From contig CAJLIR010000023.1 in assembly GCA_905206805.1 (NCBI GenBank), positions 1-19,206 of the forward strand: DNA of 19,206 bases, read 5' to 3'. Each line of letters starts with the position of its first letter. Position 1 is the first letter of the stretch. The notes under the pieces were generated by a model that was not told the DNA's origin, searched no databases, and worked only from the letters and a program-made list of their open reading frames with translations. Shown piece after piece: positions 1-7,443 of the stretch. The stretch is from an uncultured Caryophanales bacterium (GTDB taxonomy: Bacteria; Bacillota_I; Bacilli_A; RF39; UBA660). Both the position numbers and the translations under genes were made by a program.

Positions 1-1
1 T

Positions 2-172
2 GGTCTTGTTGTTGGTGAAAAACGTGGAGAAGTTCAAGGAAAAAAACTTGGAATTGCCAGTGAAAAGATAAATATAGCAAAAACAATGATACAAAAGAAA
101 TTCAATTTAGACTCAATATCAGAAATAACAGGATTAAGTATAAAAGAACTATCAAAATTAAGTATTAGCTAA
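2..172 (+). CDS. Rpn-family PD-(D/E)XK nuclease/transposase-like protein, C-terminal fragment
   Basis: Only the last 56 codons are in the window; the gene starts before base 1 and ends at TAA 170-172. The visible protein has a charged stretch rich in Gly, Glu and Lys (GEKRGEVQGKKLG), followed by a helical tail ending in ISEITGLSIKELSKL. This combination is typical of the C-terminus of Rpn (recombination-promoting nuclease, PDDEXK_2 or 'putative transposase') proteins, whose nuclease domain lies at the N-terminus and cannot be seen here. Rpn proteins are DNA endonucleases that are often found in many copies. The identification rests on the tail alone, so it is moderately sure. A clear intrinsic terminator follows. 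Confidence 0.6.
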   Translation, partial: GLVVGEKRGEVQGKKLGIASEKINIAKTMIQKKFNLDSISEITGLSIKELSKLSIS

Positions 173-202
173 TATTTATAAATAAATAACATTAAATTAG
201 AG

Positions 203-237
203 AGAATGTTTAATATAAGTTAAAACATTCTTTTTTT
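203..237 (+). terminator. Intrinsic terminator after the Rpn-type gene
   Basis: A perfect 9-base stem, AGAATGTTT (203-211) with AAACATTCT (223-231), has an 11-base loop and runs into seven T residues. It lies 31 bases after the stop codon of the preceding gene. Confidence 0.85.
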
Positions 238-331
238 ACTAAAAAAATTATTATTTAGTAAATAAAAAATAAGAATCGTTTTAACACAATTTGCAAAAAA
301 TATCAAAAATATATTTATTTAAAAATTTTAG

Positions 332-360
332 TTGTTATTTAACATTAATATTGATATAAT
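332..360 (+). promoter_or_regulatory. Distal SigA-type promoter with extended -10
   Basis: TTGTTA (332-337), 17-base spacer, then TATAAT (355-360) preceded by TGA, giving an extended -10. It is about 245 bases before yqeG, with no reading frame just downstream, so its transcript would be a long leader or a separate small RNA. Confidence 0.5.
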
Positions 361-549
361 CAATACCACATAGAATAATATAATATTTTGAGATTAATAA
401 TTATTAAATAAATTATTTTTATGTTATCTTTGTAACATCATGCAAAAGAAAGAATAGTAATAGTATATATCAAATATTGTTTATATATTTTTGTTAAACA
501 ATATTAAAGAAAAAATCGGCTAAAACAAGTTATTTTTCTTATTTTGTAA

Positions 550-578
550 TTGATAATATATAAAGTATATGTTAAAAT
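550..578 (+). promoter_or_regulatory. SigA promoter for yqeG-yqeH
   Basis: TTGATA (550-555), 17-base spacer, TAAAAT (573-578) with an extended -10 TG at 570-571. Transcription would start near 585, just ahead of the AGGAGG ribosome binding site at 596-601. Confidence 0.75.
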
Positions 579-606
579 GTTAATAATGATAGTGTAGGAG
601 GCTCTT

Positions 607-1131
607 ATGGAAAAATATATTCCTGATATGTATCAACAAAGTATATATACAATTGATTATCAAAAACTATTAGATAAAGGAATAAAATGTATTTTATTTG
701 ACCTAGATAATACATTAGTACCTGTTACTGATAAAAGACCTACTCAAAAATTAAAAGAATTATTTGAAGATTTAAAAAATAAGGGTTTTAAAGTAATTAT
801 TTTTTCCAATAGTCATCGAAGACGTTTGAAACCATTTAAAGATGAATTAAATGTTGATTGTTGTGCTTCAGCAAGAAAACCATTTAAAGAAAAATTTCTG
901 CTTGTTTTAAGAGAGTATAAATTTAACATTAATGAAGTTGCAATTATAGGTGATCAAATATTGACTGATGTTGTTGGTGGAAATAAGGTTGGAATTTTAA
1001 CTGTTTTGATTAATCCTATAAGTAATAAAGATTTTTTTATAACAAAGTTTAATCGTTTTAGAGAAAAAAGAATTATGAAAAGATTACGTGATAAAAATTT
1101 ATTTTCTAAAGGAAGATACTATGAATTATAA
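607..1131 (+). CDS. yqeG: YqeG family HAD phosphatase
   Basis: A 174-residue cytoplasmic HAD-superfamily (class IIIA) phosphatase. The catalytic DxDxT motif appears as FDLDNTLVP near residues 31-39, the second motif as FSNSHRRR near residue 66, and the acidic motif as IIGDQILTDVVGG near residue 114. Length matches the family (about 170). The start has AGGAGG five bases upstream. The 3' end overlaps yqeH by 11 bases, so the two are probably translated together. In Bacillus subtilis yqeG also lies directly before yqeH, usually followed by aroE, yqeI and nadD, but here the cluster ends after yqeH. The substrate is not known with certainty. Confidence 0.93.
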   Translation: MEKYIPDMYQQSIYTIDYQKLLDKGIKCILFDLDNTLVPVTDKRPTQKLKELFEDLKNKGFKVIIFSNSHRRRLKPFKDELNVDCCASARKPFKEKFLLVLREYKFNINEVAIIGDQILTDVVGGNKVGILTVLINPISNKDFFITKFNRFREKRIMKRLRDKNLFSKGRYYEL

Positions 1132-2092
1132 GTGTTTAGGTTGTGGAGCAGTATTGCAAAATAATGATTCACAGAATATAGGTTATACAAAAAATATAAG
1201 TGGTAATTATTGTGAACGATGTTTTCGTATAAAAAATTATAACGATTATAAAATTGTTGAAACAGATATTAAAGAATTTTATGATATTATTGATAAAATA
1301 AAATTAACAAATTCTTTAGTATTATTAGTTGTGGATGTAATGAGTTCTGGTAGTGAACTAAAAAATCTATCTAGTAAATTAAGAAGCAAACCTTTAATAG
1401 TTGTTTCAAAACGTGATATATTTTCTTATAAAATTAATGACCAAAAAATACTTGGTTTAATTGATATACCCTGCGTTGACAAAATTGCTGTTAGTTCCGA
1501 TAAAAACTATAATATGGATTTATTAATGGAAAAAATAAATACGTATAAAAGAGGAAAAAAGGTATATGTTGTAGGTCTTACTAATTCAGGAAAATCAACA
1601 CTAATAAATAAAATAATTTATAATTATACAAATCTTGATATGAATATTACAACTAGTATGTTACCATCAACCACTCTTAATACAATTGATATTGAAATAA
1701 ACGATACTTTAACATTAGTTGATACTCCTGGAATAATTGATAAAGGAAATATTACTAATTATCTAGATAGTTATTATTTGAAAAAGTTGTTGATAAAAAA
1801 GGAAATAAAACCAATTACTTACCAAATAAAATGTAAGCAATATATATTAGTTGATAAGATATTAAAAATAGGATTAAATGAAATTTGTAATATGACAATG
1901 TACTTTTCTAATAAATTAATTGTTTCTAGAGTATATAAGAATACACTTGATAGTTTAGTAAGAAGAGAAATAAATATTTTAGATAAATGTGATATAGTAA
2001 TTAATGGGTTAGGTTTTATTACAATAGATAGACCAATTAAAATAGATATATATACATTAGAAAACGTAGAAATTTATATAAGGAACAAATAA
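1121..2092 (+). CDS. yqeH: Ribosome biogenesis GTPase YqeH
   Basis: A circularly permuted GTPase (323 residues) that supports assembly of the small ribosomal subunit. An N-terminal zinc finger is visible as C5-x2-C8 and C31-x2-C34. The GTPase motifs then occur in permuted order: G4 as SKRD (near residue 96), G1 as GLTNSGKST (near 153), and G3 as DTPG (near 200), followed by a C-terminal domain. I chose ATG 1121 because the zinc finger starts at once and AAAGGAAG lies just upstream; an in-frame ATG at 1088 would only add 11 residues read through the end of yqeG. It is somewhat shorter than B. subtilis YqeH (366). The stop codon lies inside its own terminator hairpin. Confidence 0.93.
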   Translation: MNYKCLGCGAVLQNNDSQNIGYTKNISGNYCERCFRIKNYNDYKIVETDIKEFYDIIDKIKLTNSLVLLVVDVMSSGSELKNLSSKLRSKPLIVVSKRDIFSYKINDQKILGLIDIPCVDKIAVSSDKNYNMDLLMEKINTYKRGKKVYVVGLTNSGKSTLINKIIYNYTNLDMNITTSMLPSTTLNTIDIEINDTLTLVDTPGIIDKGNITNYLDSYYLKKLLIKKEIKPITYQIKCKQYILVDKILKIGLNEICNMTMYFSNKLIVSRVYKNTLDSLVRREINILDKCDIVINGLGFITIDRPIKIDIYTLENVEIYIRNK

Positions 2093-2106
2093 TGTTCTTT
2101 TTTTTC
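2081..2106 (+). terminator. Terminator overlapping the yqeH stop codon
   Basis: AGGAACA (2081-2087) pairs with TGTTCTT (2093-2099), with one G-T pair, across a 5-base loop, and a T-run follows. The yqeH TAA (2090-2092) is in the loop. Confidence 0.75.
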
Positions 2107-2113
2107 TTATTAC

Positions 2114-2142
2114 TTGATTTTAATACTTGTAAATTGTATAAT
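2114..2142 (+). promoter_or_regulatory. SigA promoter for the herA-like gene
   Basis: TTGATT (2114-2119), 17-base spacer, TATAAT (2137-2142). It lies between the yqeH terminator and the ribosome binding site at about 2153-2160. Confidence 0.75.
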
Positions 2143-2165
2143 AATAAAAGTAAGGTAGGGATAAT

Positions 2166-3947
2166 ATGTTAGGTAATATAGTTGGTTTTTACAATAATCA
2201 GTTGTTGATAAGACTTAGTATTGAACTTGATAAATTTCAAAGTATCATTAATTTATATGTTATTATGCAAGATCAAGACAATAAATATGTTGGTGAGGTC
2301 GTTGACGTTAAAGATAACATTGCCTATGTTTCACTACTAGGTGAGTTTAAAGGAGATGCTTTTGTTCCTGGTGTTTTAAAAACACCTTCATTTTCAGCAA
2401 CAGTAAGATTGATTTCTAAAGAAAGAATGAATTTAATCATTGGTATAAGTAATTATAATGAAAGAAAGCATTTATATTTAGGAGATAGTGCCTTATATGA
2501 TGGTTTAAAAATTGGTGTATCAATAAATGATTTTTTTAGTAATCACTTTGCTATATTAGGTTCAACAGGTAGTGGTAAATCAAGTTGTTTATCTAGAATT
2601 TTACAAAATTTATTTGAAAAACAAAATTCAATAGCTTATAAGTCAAGTATTTTTATATTTGATGCCTATGGTGAATATCATAATATATTTAAATCATTAA
2701 CAAATCGTAATAGTGATATAAATTTTAAGACTTATACTACAAATACATATTTTGAAAATACTGATATTTTAAAAATTCCATTATGGTTAATTGGTGTGGA
2801 TGACTTAGCTTTATTATTAGGTGCCGAAAACGTTTCACAATTATCAATTATAGAAAAGGCCTTAAAGTTTGTCACAATTTTTACTAAGGGTGATGAGCAA
2901 ACAATAAAGTATAAAAATGATGTTATAGCCCGTGCTTTATTAGAAATTTTATCAAGTGGAAAACCATCTACACAAATTCGTGATCAAGTTTTATCAATTT
3001 TAACTCGTTACAATACTAATGAATTGAATTTGGAAACTCCTGTTTTTCAACCTGGGTATACTAGACCTTTCAGACAGTGTTTACTTATAGATGCTAGTGG
3101 AAAAATAAGGGATATGGAATTAATTATTAGTTTTATAGAAGGTTTTTTGACGGAAGATTATGAATTAACTTTACCTGATGGATCATTTATGTATACCTTA
3201 GATGATTTAAAAGATGCTTTAGATTTTGCCTTGATTTCTGAAGGAAGTTTAAAGAGTGAAAAAGTTTATGATGATGCTAATCTACTTAGAATTAGGCTTC
3301 ATTCTTTAGCAAATGGTAAAGAGAAAGTATTTTTTGAATATCCAGAGTTTGTTACTAAAACACAATATATTAGAAATTTGTTAACCTCAGCAAATGGTAA
3401 GAAAGCTCAAATAATTAATTTTAGTATTAATTATGTAGATGACAGATTGGCAAAAAATATCGTTAAAATTTATTCAAAATTATTATTTGATTATGCTAAA
3501 GATGTTAGTAAGAGAAATGTTTTACCATTTCATATATTTTTGGAGGAAGCTCACCGTTACATTCAAGAGGATTTTGATAAAAAAATATTGGGCTATAATA
3601 TTTTTGAAAGAATTTCTAAAGAAGGAAGAAAATATGGCGTGTTGCTTGGATTAATTTCACAAAGACCATCTGAATTATCTGAAACTGTTGTTTCACAATG
3701 TTCTAATTTTATAGTATTTAGAATGGTACACCCTAGAGATATAAATTATATTAAAGATTTAATTCCTAATATGTCTTTAGAATGGATGTCAAAAGTAAAA
3801 TATTTACAACCAGGAACTAGTGTTGCATTCGGAACAGCTTTTAATATACCTGTTATGATTAAATTCGAAATGCCTTATCCAGCACCAGAAAGTAGTAGTT
3901 GCGATTTAAGTAGTATTTGGTTCATTGATAGAGTACAAAATATTTAA
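2166..3947 (+). CDS. HerA-type DNA-translocating ATPase (DUF87)
   Basis: A 593-residue ATPase of the HerA/FtsK superfamily, predicted to form a ring that moves along double-stranded DNA. The N-terminal ~120 residues resemble the HAS-barrel of HerA. Walker A is GSTGSGKSS (132-140), an acidic segment IFIFDAYGEY follows near residue 163, Walker B is FHIFLEEAHRY near 454-464, and SQRPSELS and RMVHPRD (sensor and arginine-finger region) lie near 500-525. Archaeal HerA works with the nuclease NurA in end resection, and some bacterial HerA proteins pair with nuclease or SIR2 partners in phage defence. No NurA, SIR2 or other recognisable partner is next to this gene, so its job is open. It has its own promoter and an AGGTAGGG ribosome binding site. 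No terminator is seen after it, so it may read into the next gene. Confidence 0.85.
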   Translation: MLGNIVGFYNNQLLIRLSIELDKFQSIINLYVIMQDQDNKYVGEVVDVKDNIAYVSLLGEFKGDAFVPGVLKTPSFSATVRLISKERMNLIIGISNYNERKHLYLGDSALYDGLKIGVSINDFFSNHFAILGSTGSGKSSCLSRILQNLFEKQNSIAYKSSIFIFDAYGEYHNIFKSLTNRNSDINFKTYTTNTYFENTDILKIPLWLIGVDDLALLLGAENVSQLSIIEKALKFVTIFTKGDEQTIKYKNDVIARALLEILSSGKPSTQIRDQVLSILTRYNTNELNLETPVFQPGYTRPFRQCLLIDASGKIRDMELIISFIEGFLTEDYELTLPDGSFMYTLDDLKDALDFALISEGSLKSEKVYDDANLLRIRLHSLANGKEKVFFEYPEFVTKTQYIRNLLTSANGKKAQIINFSINYVDDRLAKNIVKIYSKLLFDYAKDVSKRNVLPFHIFLEEAHRYIQEDFDKKILGYNIFERISKEGRKYGVLLGLISQRPSELSETVVSQCSNFIVFRMVHPRDINYIKDLIPNMSLEWMSKVKYLQPGTSVAFGTAFNIPVMIKFEMPYPAPESSSCDLSSIWFIDRVQNI

Positions 3948-3962
3948 TTTAATAATAAAAAC

Positions 3963-3991
3963 TTGACTTTTTCTTTTATAAGTGATATTAT
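3963..3991 (+). promoter_or_regulatory. Extended -10 SigA promoter for the gene at 4015
   Basis: TTGACT (3963-3968), 17-base spacer, TATTAT (3986-3991) with TGA before it. Transcription would start near 3998, which rules out the in-frame upstream ATG at 3982 and supports ATG 4015. Confidence 0.75.
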
Positions 3992-4014
3992 ATCGCGTAC
4001 GAAGAGGGGATATA

Positions 4015-4530
4015 ATGAAAAATAATAATGTTGATAAATTTTTTGAAAAATATGCAATGACTGAAACACTTAATGTATTAAAGGAAATAAAAGAAAAAAG
4101 AAACCAAGAAATGAAAGACGCTAGAATGAAGTTTCTATCTTCAATTGTATACAAAGTTCCTTTATATAGTTTTAATAGCGTAATGCCAAACTATTTAGTA
4201 GATAATGAATTTGAAAAAGTTTTTAATTTTGATAGATGTATTTTTGTAACTGTTGTTGATAAGAATCATGTAAAGGAAATAAAAACAGGAATGGTATTTT
4301 CAATTTTAAATTTAAGTAAAGAAAATGATAATTTTGAGTCATCTTATATTGATTATACTTTAAACGATGAGCAATATTCCAGATTTGCACTTAGTAAAAA
4401 TAGTATGTTGCAAGGTCAAAAGTCTACGCTTGAGGAGTTAATTAGTTATATAAAATGTGATGAAAAAGTTATTAGAGATTATATCAATGGTCAATTTTTT
4501 TCTTCAAATAAAAAAGTAAAAAGTATATAA
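4015..4530 (+). CDS. Unrecognised protein of 171 residues
   Basis: I do not recognise this family. The protein looks cytoplasmic, with no signal peptide or membrane segment. Residues 1-45 are highly charged and probably helical (FFEKYAM..., LKEIKEKRNQEMKDARMK). The middle has alternating hydrophobic segments such as CIFVTVVD and MVFSILNL, suggesting a small alpha/beta or beta-rich domain, and a charged helical tail ends in lysines. The start is ATG 4015, preceded by GAGGGG, and lies after a strong promoter. It sits 67 bases behind the HerA-type ATPase gene and could be its partner, but there is no motif to prove it. A strong terminator closes the gene. Confidence 0.75.
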   Translation: MKNNNVDKFFEKYAMTETLNVLKEIKEKRNQEMKDARMKFLSSIVYKVPLYSFNSVMPNYLVDNEFEKVFNFDRCIFVTVVDKNHVKEIKTGMVFSILNLSKENDNFESSYIDYTLNDEQYSRFALSKNSMLQGQKSTLEELISYIKCDEKVIRDYINGQFFSSNKKVKSI

Positions 4531-4560
4531 AATTCAGAAATTTAATTCTGAATTTTTTTT
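4530..4560 (+). terminator. Intrinsic terminator
   Basis: AATTCAGAA (4531-4539) pairs perfectly with TTCTGAATT (4546-4554) over a 6-base loop, followed by a run of T to 4560. It starts right at the preceding stop codon. Confidence 0.9.
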
Positions 4561-4702
4561 AACCTCATATTAATTATTTTCAAAGTATATAAATTTATAA
4601 AAATTTTGATGAGATAAAAACTTATTAATTTTTTTTATAAAATTTCAATTTAAAAAAGGAATTATAGTGCTTTTTTATATATATTTATAATGAGGTGGTT
4701 AT

Positions 4703-5362
4703 ATGTTATATTTAAAAAAATACTATAGAAAAATAATTATAATTTTAATTCCATTTTTAATCTTAATGGTTTTTATTCAAATGTATAAAAAAGAAAATAA
4801 TATCGTTATTAATGAAAATTATACTTCTGATAATGAAACCGAATTGATAGATAACGTAGATAACCATGAAAAAAAACTGAATATAAAAGGAGCTGTAGTT
4901 AATCCAGGTGTTTATAGTTTTAATGAAGGGGAAAGAGTAATAGACGCAATTAATAAAAGTGGTGGATTATTGGAAAATGCCGATACTTCTGTTATAAATT
5001 TGAGTAAAAATTTATTTGATGAAATGGTTATCGTTGTCTATACCGTTGATGAGGTAAATGAGATGAAAGGTAAAAATATATTGATTCAATATGTTGAAAA
5101 AGAATGCAATTGTCCAACATTAAGTAATGATGCTTGTTTATCTAATGATTCAGTAAAGGAAAGTGATTCATCCAAAATTTCAATTAATAATGCGAGTGTA
5201 GAAGAACTAACAAAGTTGTCCGGAATTGGCGAATCAAAAGCAAAATCAATTGTTGAATATAGAAATGAACATGGCTTATTTTCTAGTATTGATGAAATAT
5301 TAAATGTTTCTGGTATAGGTGAAGCCTTATTTGAAAAAATTAAAGATAACATTACAATCTAA
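4703..5362 (+). CDS. comEA: Competence DNA receptor ComEA
   Basis: A 219-residue membrane-anchored DNA-binding protein that captures incoming double-stranded DNA during transformation. One N-terminal transmembrane segment (about residues 9-27) anchors it. An SLBB-like domain follows (LNIKGAVVNPGVYSF... from about residue 58), then a linker with three cysteines (CNCP..., C near 145), and a C-terminal pair of helix-hairpin-helix motifs (ASVEELTKLSGIGESKAKSI and EILNVSGIGEALFEKI, about 160-219). Length matches the family (about 205). GAGGTGG upstream sets the start. The 3' end overlaps comEC by 32 bases, the usual comEA-comEC order. I could not find a convincing promoter in the AT-rich 4561-4702. 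Confidence 0.95.
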   Translation: MLYLKKYYRKIIIILIPFLILMVFIQMYKKENNIVINENYTSDNETELIDNVDNHEKKLNIKGAVVNPGVYSFNEGERVIDAINKSGGLLENADTSVINLSKNLFDEMVIVVYTVDEVNEMKGKNILIQYVEKECNCPTLSNDACLSNDSVKESDSSKISINNASVEELTKLSGIGESKAKSIVEYRNEHGLFSSIDEILNVSGIGEALFEKIKDNITI

Positions 5363-7427
5363 ATATTTATATATATTTTTAATTCTATTTACATTTTTTT
5401 ATGTGTTATGTAGTGATATATTTTTTTCAACATCAAAATATGATGGAACAGAACAGAAAATAGTTGGAACAATTAACTCTATTAAAATAGATGATAATAA
5501 AATTAGTATTGAATTATTAGCTAGTGAGAAGATATTAGTAAATTATTATGCAAAAGATGAAAATGATATTGAATCTATATGTGATAATTACCTATTAGGA
5601 AGTAAAATTAAGGTTACAGGTAACTTTAAATTACCAAATAAAAATACAGTTTTCAATTTATTTAATTATAGAAATTATCTGAAAAGTAAAAAAATATATT
5701 GGATTTTTGAAGCAAATGATATAAAAAAAATCAATACAAAAGTTTCTATAAAATATAAATTAAAAAATATAATTATAAATAAAATAAGCAAATCAAAAAA
5801 TAGCGCTTATTTATACACATTTATTTTAGGAGATACATCATTTATTGATGAACAAGTAAAGCAAAGTTACCAAAATAATGGCATAAGTCATTTATTTAGT
5901 ATATCAGGTATGCATATTACTTTATTTACATCCATTATATTATTTATTTTAAATAAAGTAATTAAAAGAGATTTTATAAATTATTTTATTATAACTTTAT
6001 TTCTTATAGCGTATTCATTTTTAACAAATTTTACGCCATCAATAATGCGAGCAATTTTTTTATTTATTATGTGTTATATAAATAAAAAATTTAATTTTAA
6101 TATAAAAACATATCAATTATTAATTATAATTTGTTGTTTGTTTTTAATATATAATCCTTATTATATTTATGATTTAGGTTTTTTATTTAGTTTTATTGTT
6201 ACTTTCTATTTAATTATTTTTGGCAACTTAGTAAATAACTATAAAAATTATTTTATTAAATTATTTATGACATCATTAATTTCATTTTTAGCTGGGTTAC
6301 CTATAGTCATTAATAATTTTTTTAATATAAATATTTTATCAATATTTTTAAATTTAATATTTGTAAGTTATGTATCAATAATAATTTTTCCTTTAACTTT
6401 ATTAACCTTTGTTTTTCAATTTTTATCACCAATATTAACTTTTTTTATATCTATTTTAGAAGGATTATCATTGCTTTTTTATAGAATAAGAGTATTTAAT
6501 ATTTCATTAAGTCATATTAATATTTATTTTTTTATTTTATATTATATTTTTATTACTTATATTTTGTATTCAGTGAAGGTTAGAAAATATCATCGTTTTA
6601 TATTTTTAATAATTGTAATATTAATTCATAATAATGTACTGATCTTTAATAATAAGTTATTAGTTACATTCATAGATGTTGGACAAGGTGATTTAGGTTT
6701 AATTAGTATGCCACATAATAAAGGTAACATTTTAATAGATACTGGTGGTGTTGTTAATTACTCAAATAAAAATAATAGTTATTCTATTTCATTAAATAAA
6801 ACAATTCCATATTTAAAATCTATTGGAATAAAGGGTATTGATTATTTAATTTTAACCCACGGTGACTATGATCATATGGGAGAAGCAATTAATTTAGTTA
6901 ATAATTTTAAGGTGAAAAATGTAATATTTAATTGTGGAGAATATAATGATTTAGAAAATGAATTAATTGAAGTTTTAGATAGAAAAAAAATTAAATATTA
7001 TTCATGCATTAAAGAATTAAATATAGATAAATATAAATTACAATTTCTAAATACGAAAGAATATGATAATGAAAATGATAATTCAAATGTTATTTATACT
7101 GAACTTGATGGTTATAAGTTTATGTTTATGGGAGACGCTGGAGTAGAAAAAGAGAAAGACATATTAAATAAATATAATATATCTGGTATTGATGTATTAA
7201 AAATTGGACACCATGGATCTAAGACAAGTAGTAGTAAAGAATTTATAAATGAAATAAATCCAAATTATTCCATTATTAGTGTTGGCAAAAACAACAGATA
7301 TGGTCATCCCAATAAAGAAGTATTAAATAATTTGAGTGATTCAAAAATTTATAGAACAGATCAAGATGGTAGTATCATGTTTAAGATTAGGAATAATAAA
7401 TTAAAAATAAAGACTTGTAGTTCGTAG
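5331..7427 (+). CDS. comEC: Competence DNA-uptake channel ComEC
   Basis: A polytopic membrane protein of about 698 residues that passes single-stranded DNA into the cytoplasm. It has an N-terminal membrane segment and OB-like external domain (about 1-150), a competence domain with many hydrophobic helices (about 150-440, including the ISGMHI motif), and a C-terminal metallo-beta-lactamase-like domain (about 445-698). That domain shows FIDVGQGD, the metal-site motif THGDYDHMG, MGDAG and KIGHHGSKTSSS. I prefer TTG 5331 (MKKLK...) because AGGTGA lies about 8 bases upstream; GTG 5319 sits in that same AGGTGA and lacks a binding site. From base 7098 on, the sequence differs from a second copy of the comEC 3' end at 9060-9389, while 6858-7097 is identical to 8820-9059. 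The present C-terminus may thus have been acquired by recombination. Confidence 0.93.
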   Translation: MKKLKITLQSKYLYIFLILFTFFYVLCSDIFFSTSKYDGTEQKIVGTINSIKIDDNKISIELLASEKILVNYYAKDENDIESICDNYLLGSKIKVTGNFKLPNKNTVFNLFNYRNYLKSKKIYWIFEANDIKKINTKVSIKYKLKNIIINKISKSKNSAYLYTFILGDTSFIDEQVKQSYQNNGISHLFSISGMHITLFTSIILFILNKVIKRDFINYFIITLFLIAYSFLTNFTPSIMRAIFLFIMCYINKKFNFNIKTYQLLIIICCLFLIYNPYYIYDLGFLFSFIVTFYLIIFGNLVNNYKNYFIKLFMTSLISFLAGLPIVINNFFNINILSIFLNLIFVSYVSIIIFPLTLLTFVFQFLSPILTFFISILEGLSLLFYRIRVFNISLSHINIYFFILYYIFITYILYSVKVRKYHRFIFLIIVILIHNNVLIFNNKLLVTFIDVGQGDLGLISMPHNKGNILIDTGGVVNYSNKNNSYSISLNKTIPYLKSIGIKGIDYLILTHGDYDHMGEAINLVNNFKVKNVIFNCGEYNDLENELIEVLDRKKIKYYSCIKELNIDKYKLQFLNTKEYDNENDNSNVIYTELDGYKFMFMGDAGVEKEKDILNKYNISGIDVLKIGHHGSKTSSSKEFINEINPNYSIISVGKNNRYGHPNKEVLNNLSDSKIYRTDQDGSIMFKIRNNKLKIKTCSS
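6858..7097 (+). repeat. 240-base direct repeat, copy 1 (inside comEC)
   Basis: Read base by base, it is identical to 8820-9059. It begins at the codons for the HGDYDH metal site of the ComEC C-terminal domain. The offset between copies is 1,962 bases and stays constant, with no gap, from here through the dinD start codons. Confidence 0.95.
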
Positions 7428-7443
7428 AAAGGAAGATGATAAA

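Larger units (their letters stand above)
238..606. other. Non-coding AT-rich region with two promoters and two hairpins
   Basis: No credible open reading frame is seen on either strand. The region contains a strong promoter at 332-360, far from any gene. It also has a perfect 10-base inverted repeat (473-482 with 496-505, loop of 13), an 8-base hairpin (507-514 with 533-540) ending in a T-rich stretch, a small hairpin (421-426 with 433-438), and the proximal yqeG promoter at 550-578. The first promoter and the hairpins could give a short RNA of roughly 180 bases, or a leader for yqeG. Confidence 0.5.

Noticed and set aside
4561..4702. ComK boxes or a SigA promoter upstream of comEA
   Set aside because: A- and T-runs fit such loose patterns anywhere in this AT-rich DNA, and the best SigA-like pair has a 24-base spacer.
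5319..5330. GTG 5319 as comEC start
   Set aside because: There is no ribosome binding site upstream, and the GTG is itself part of AGGTGA, which suits TTG 5331.
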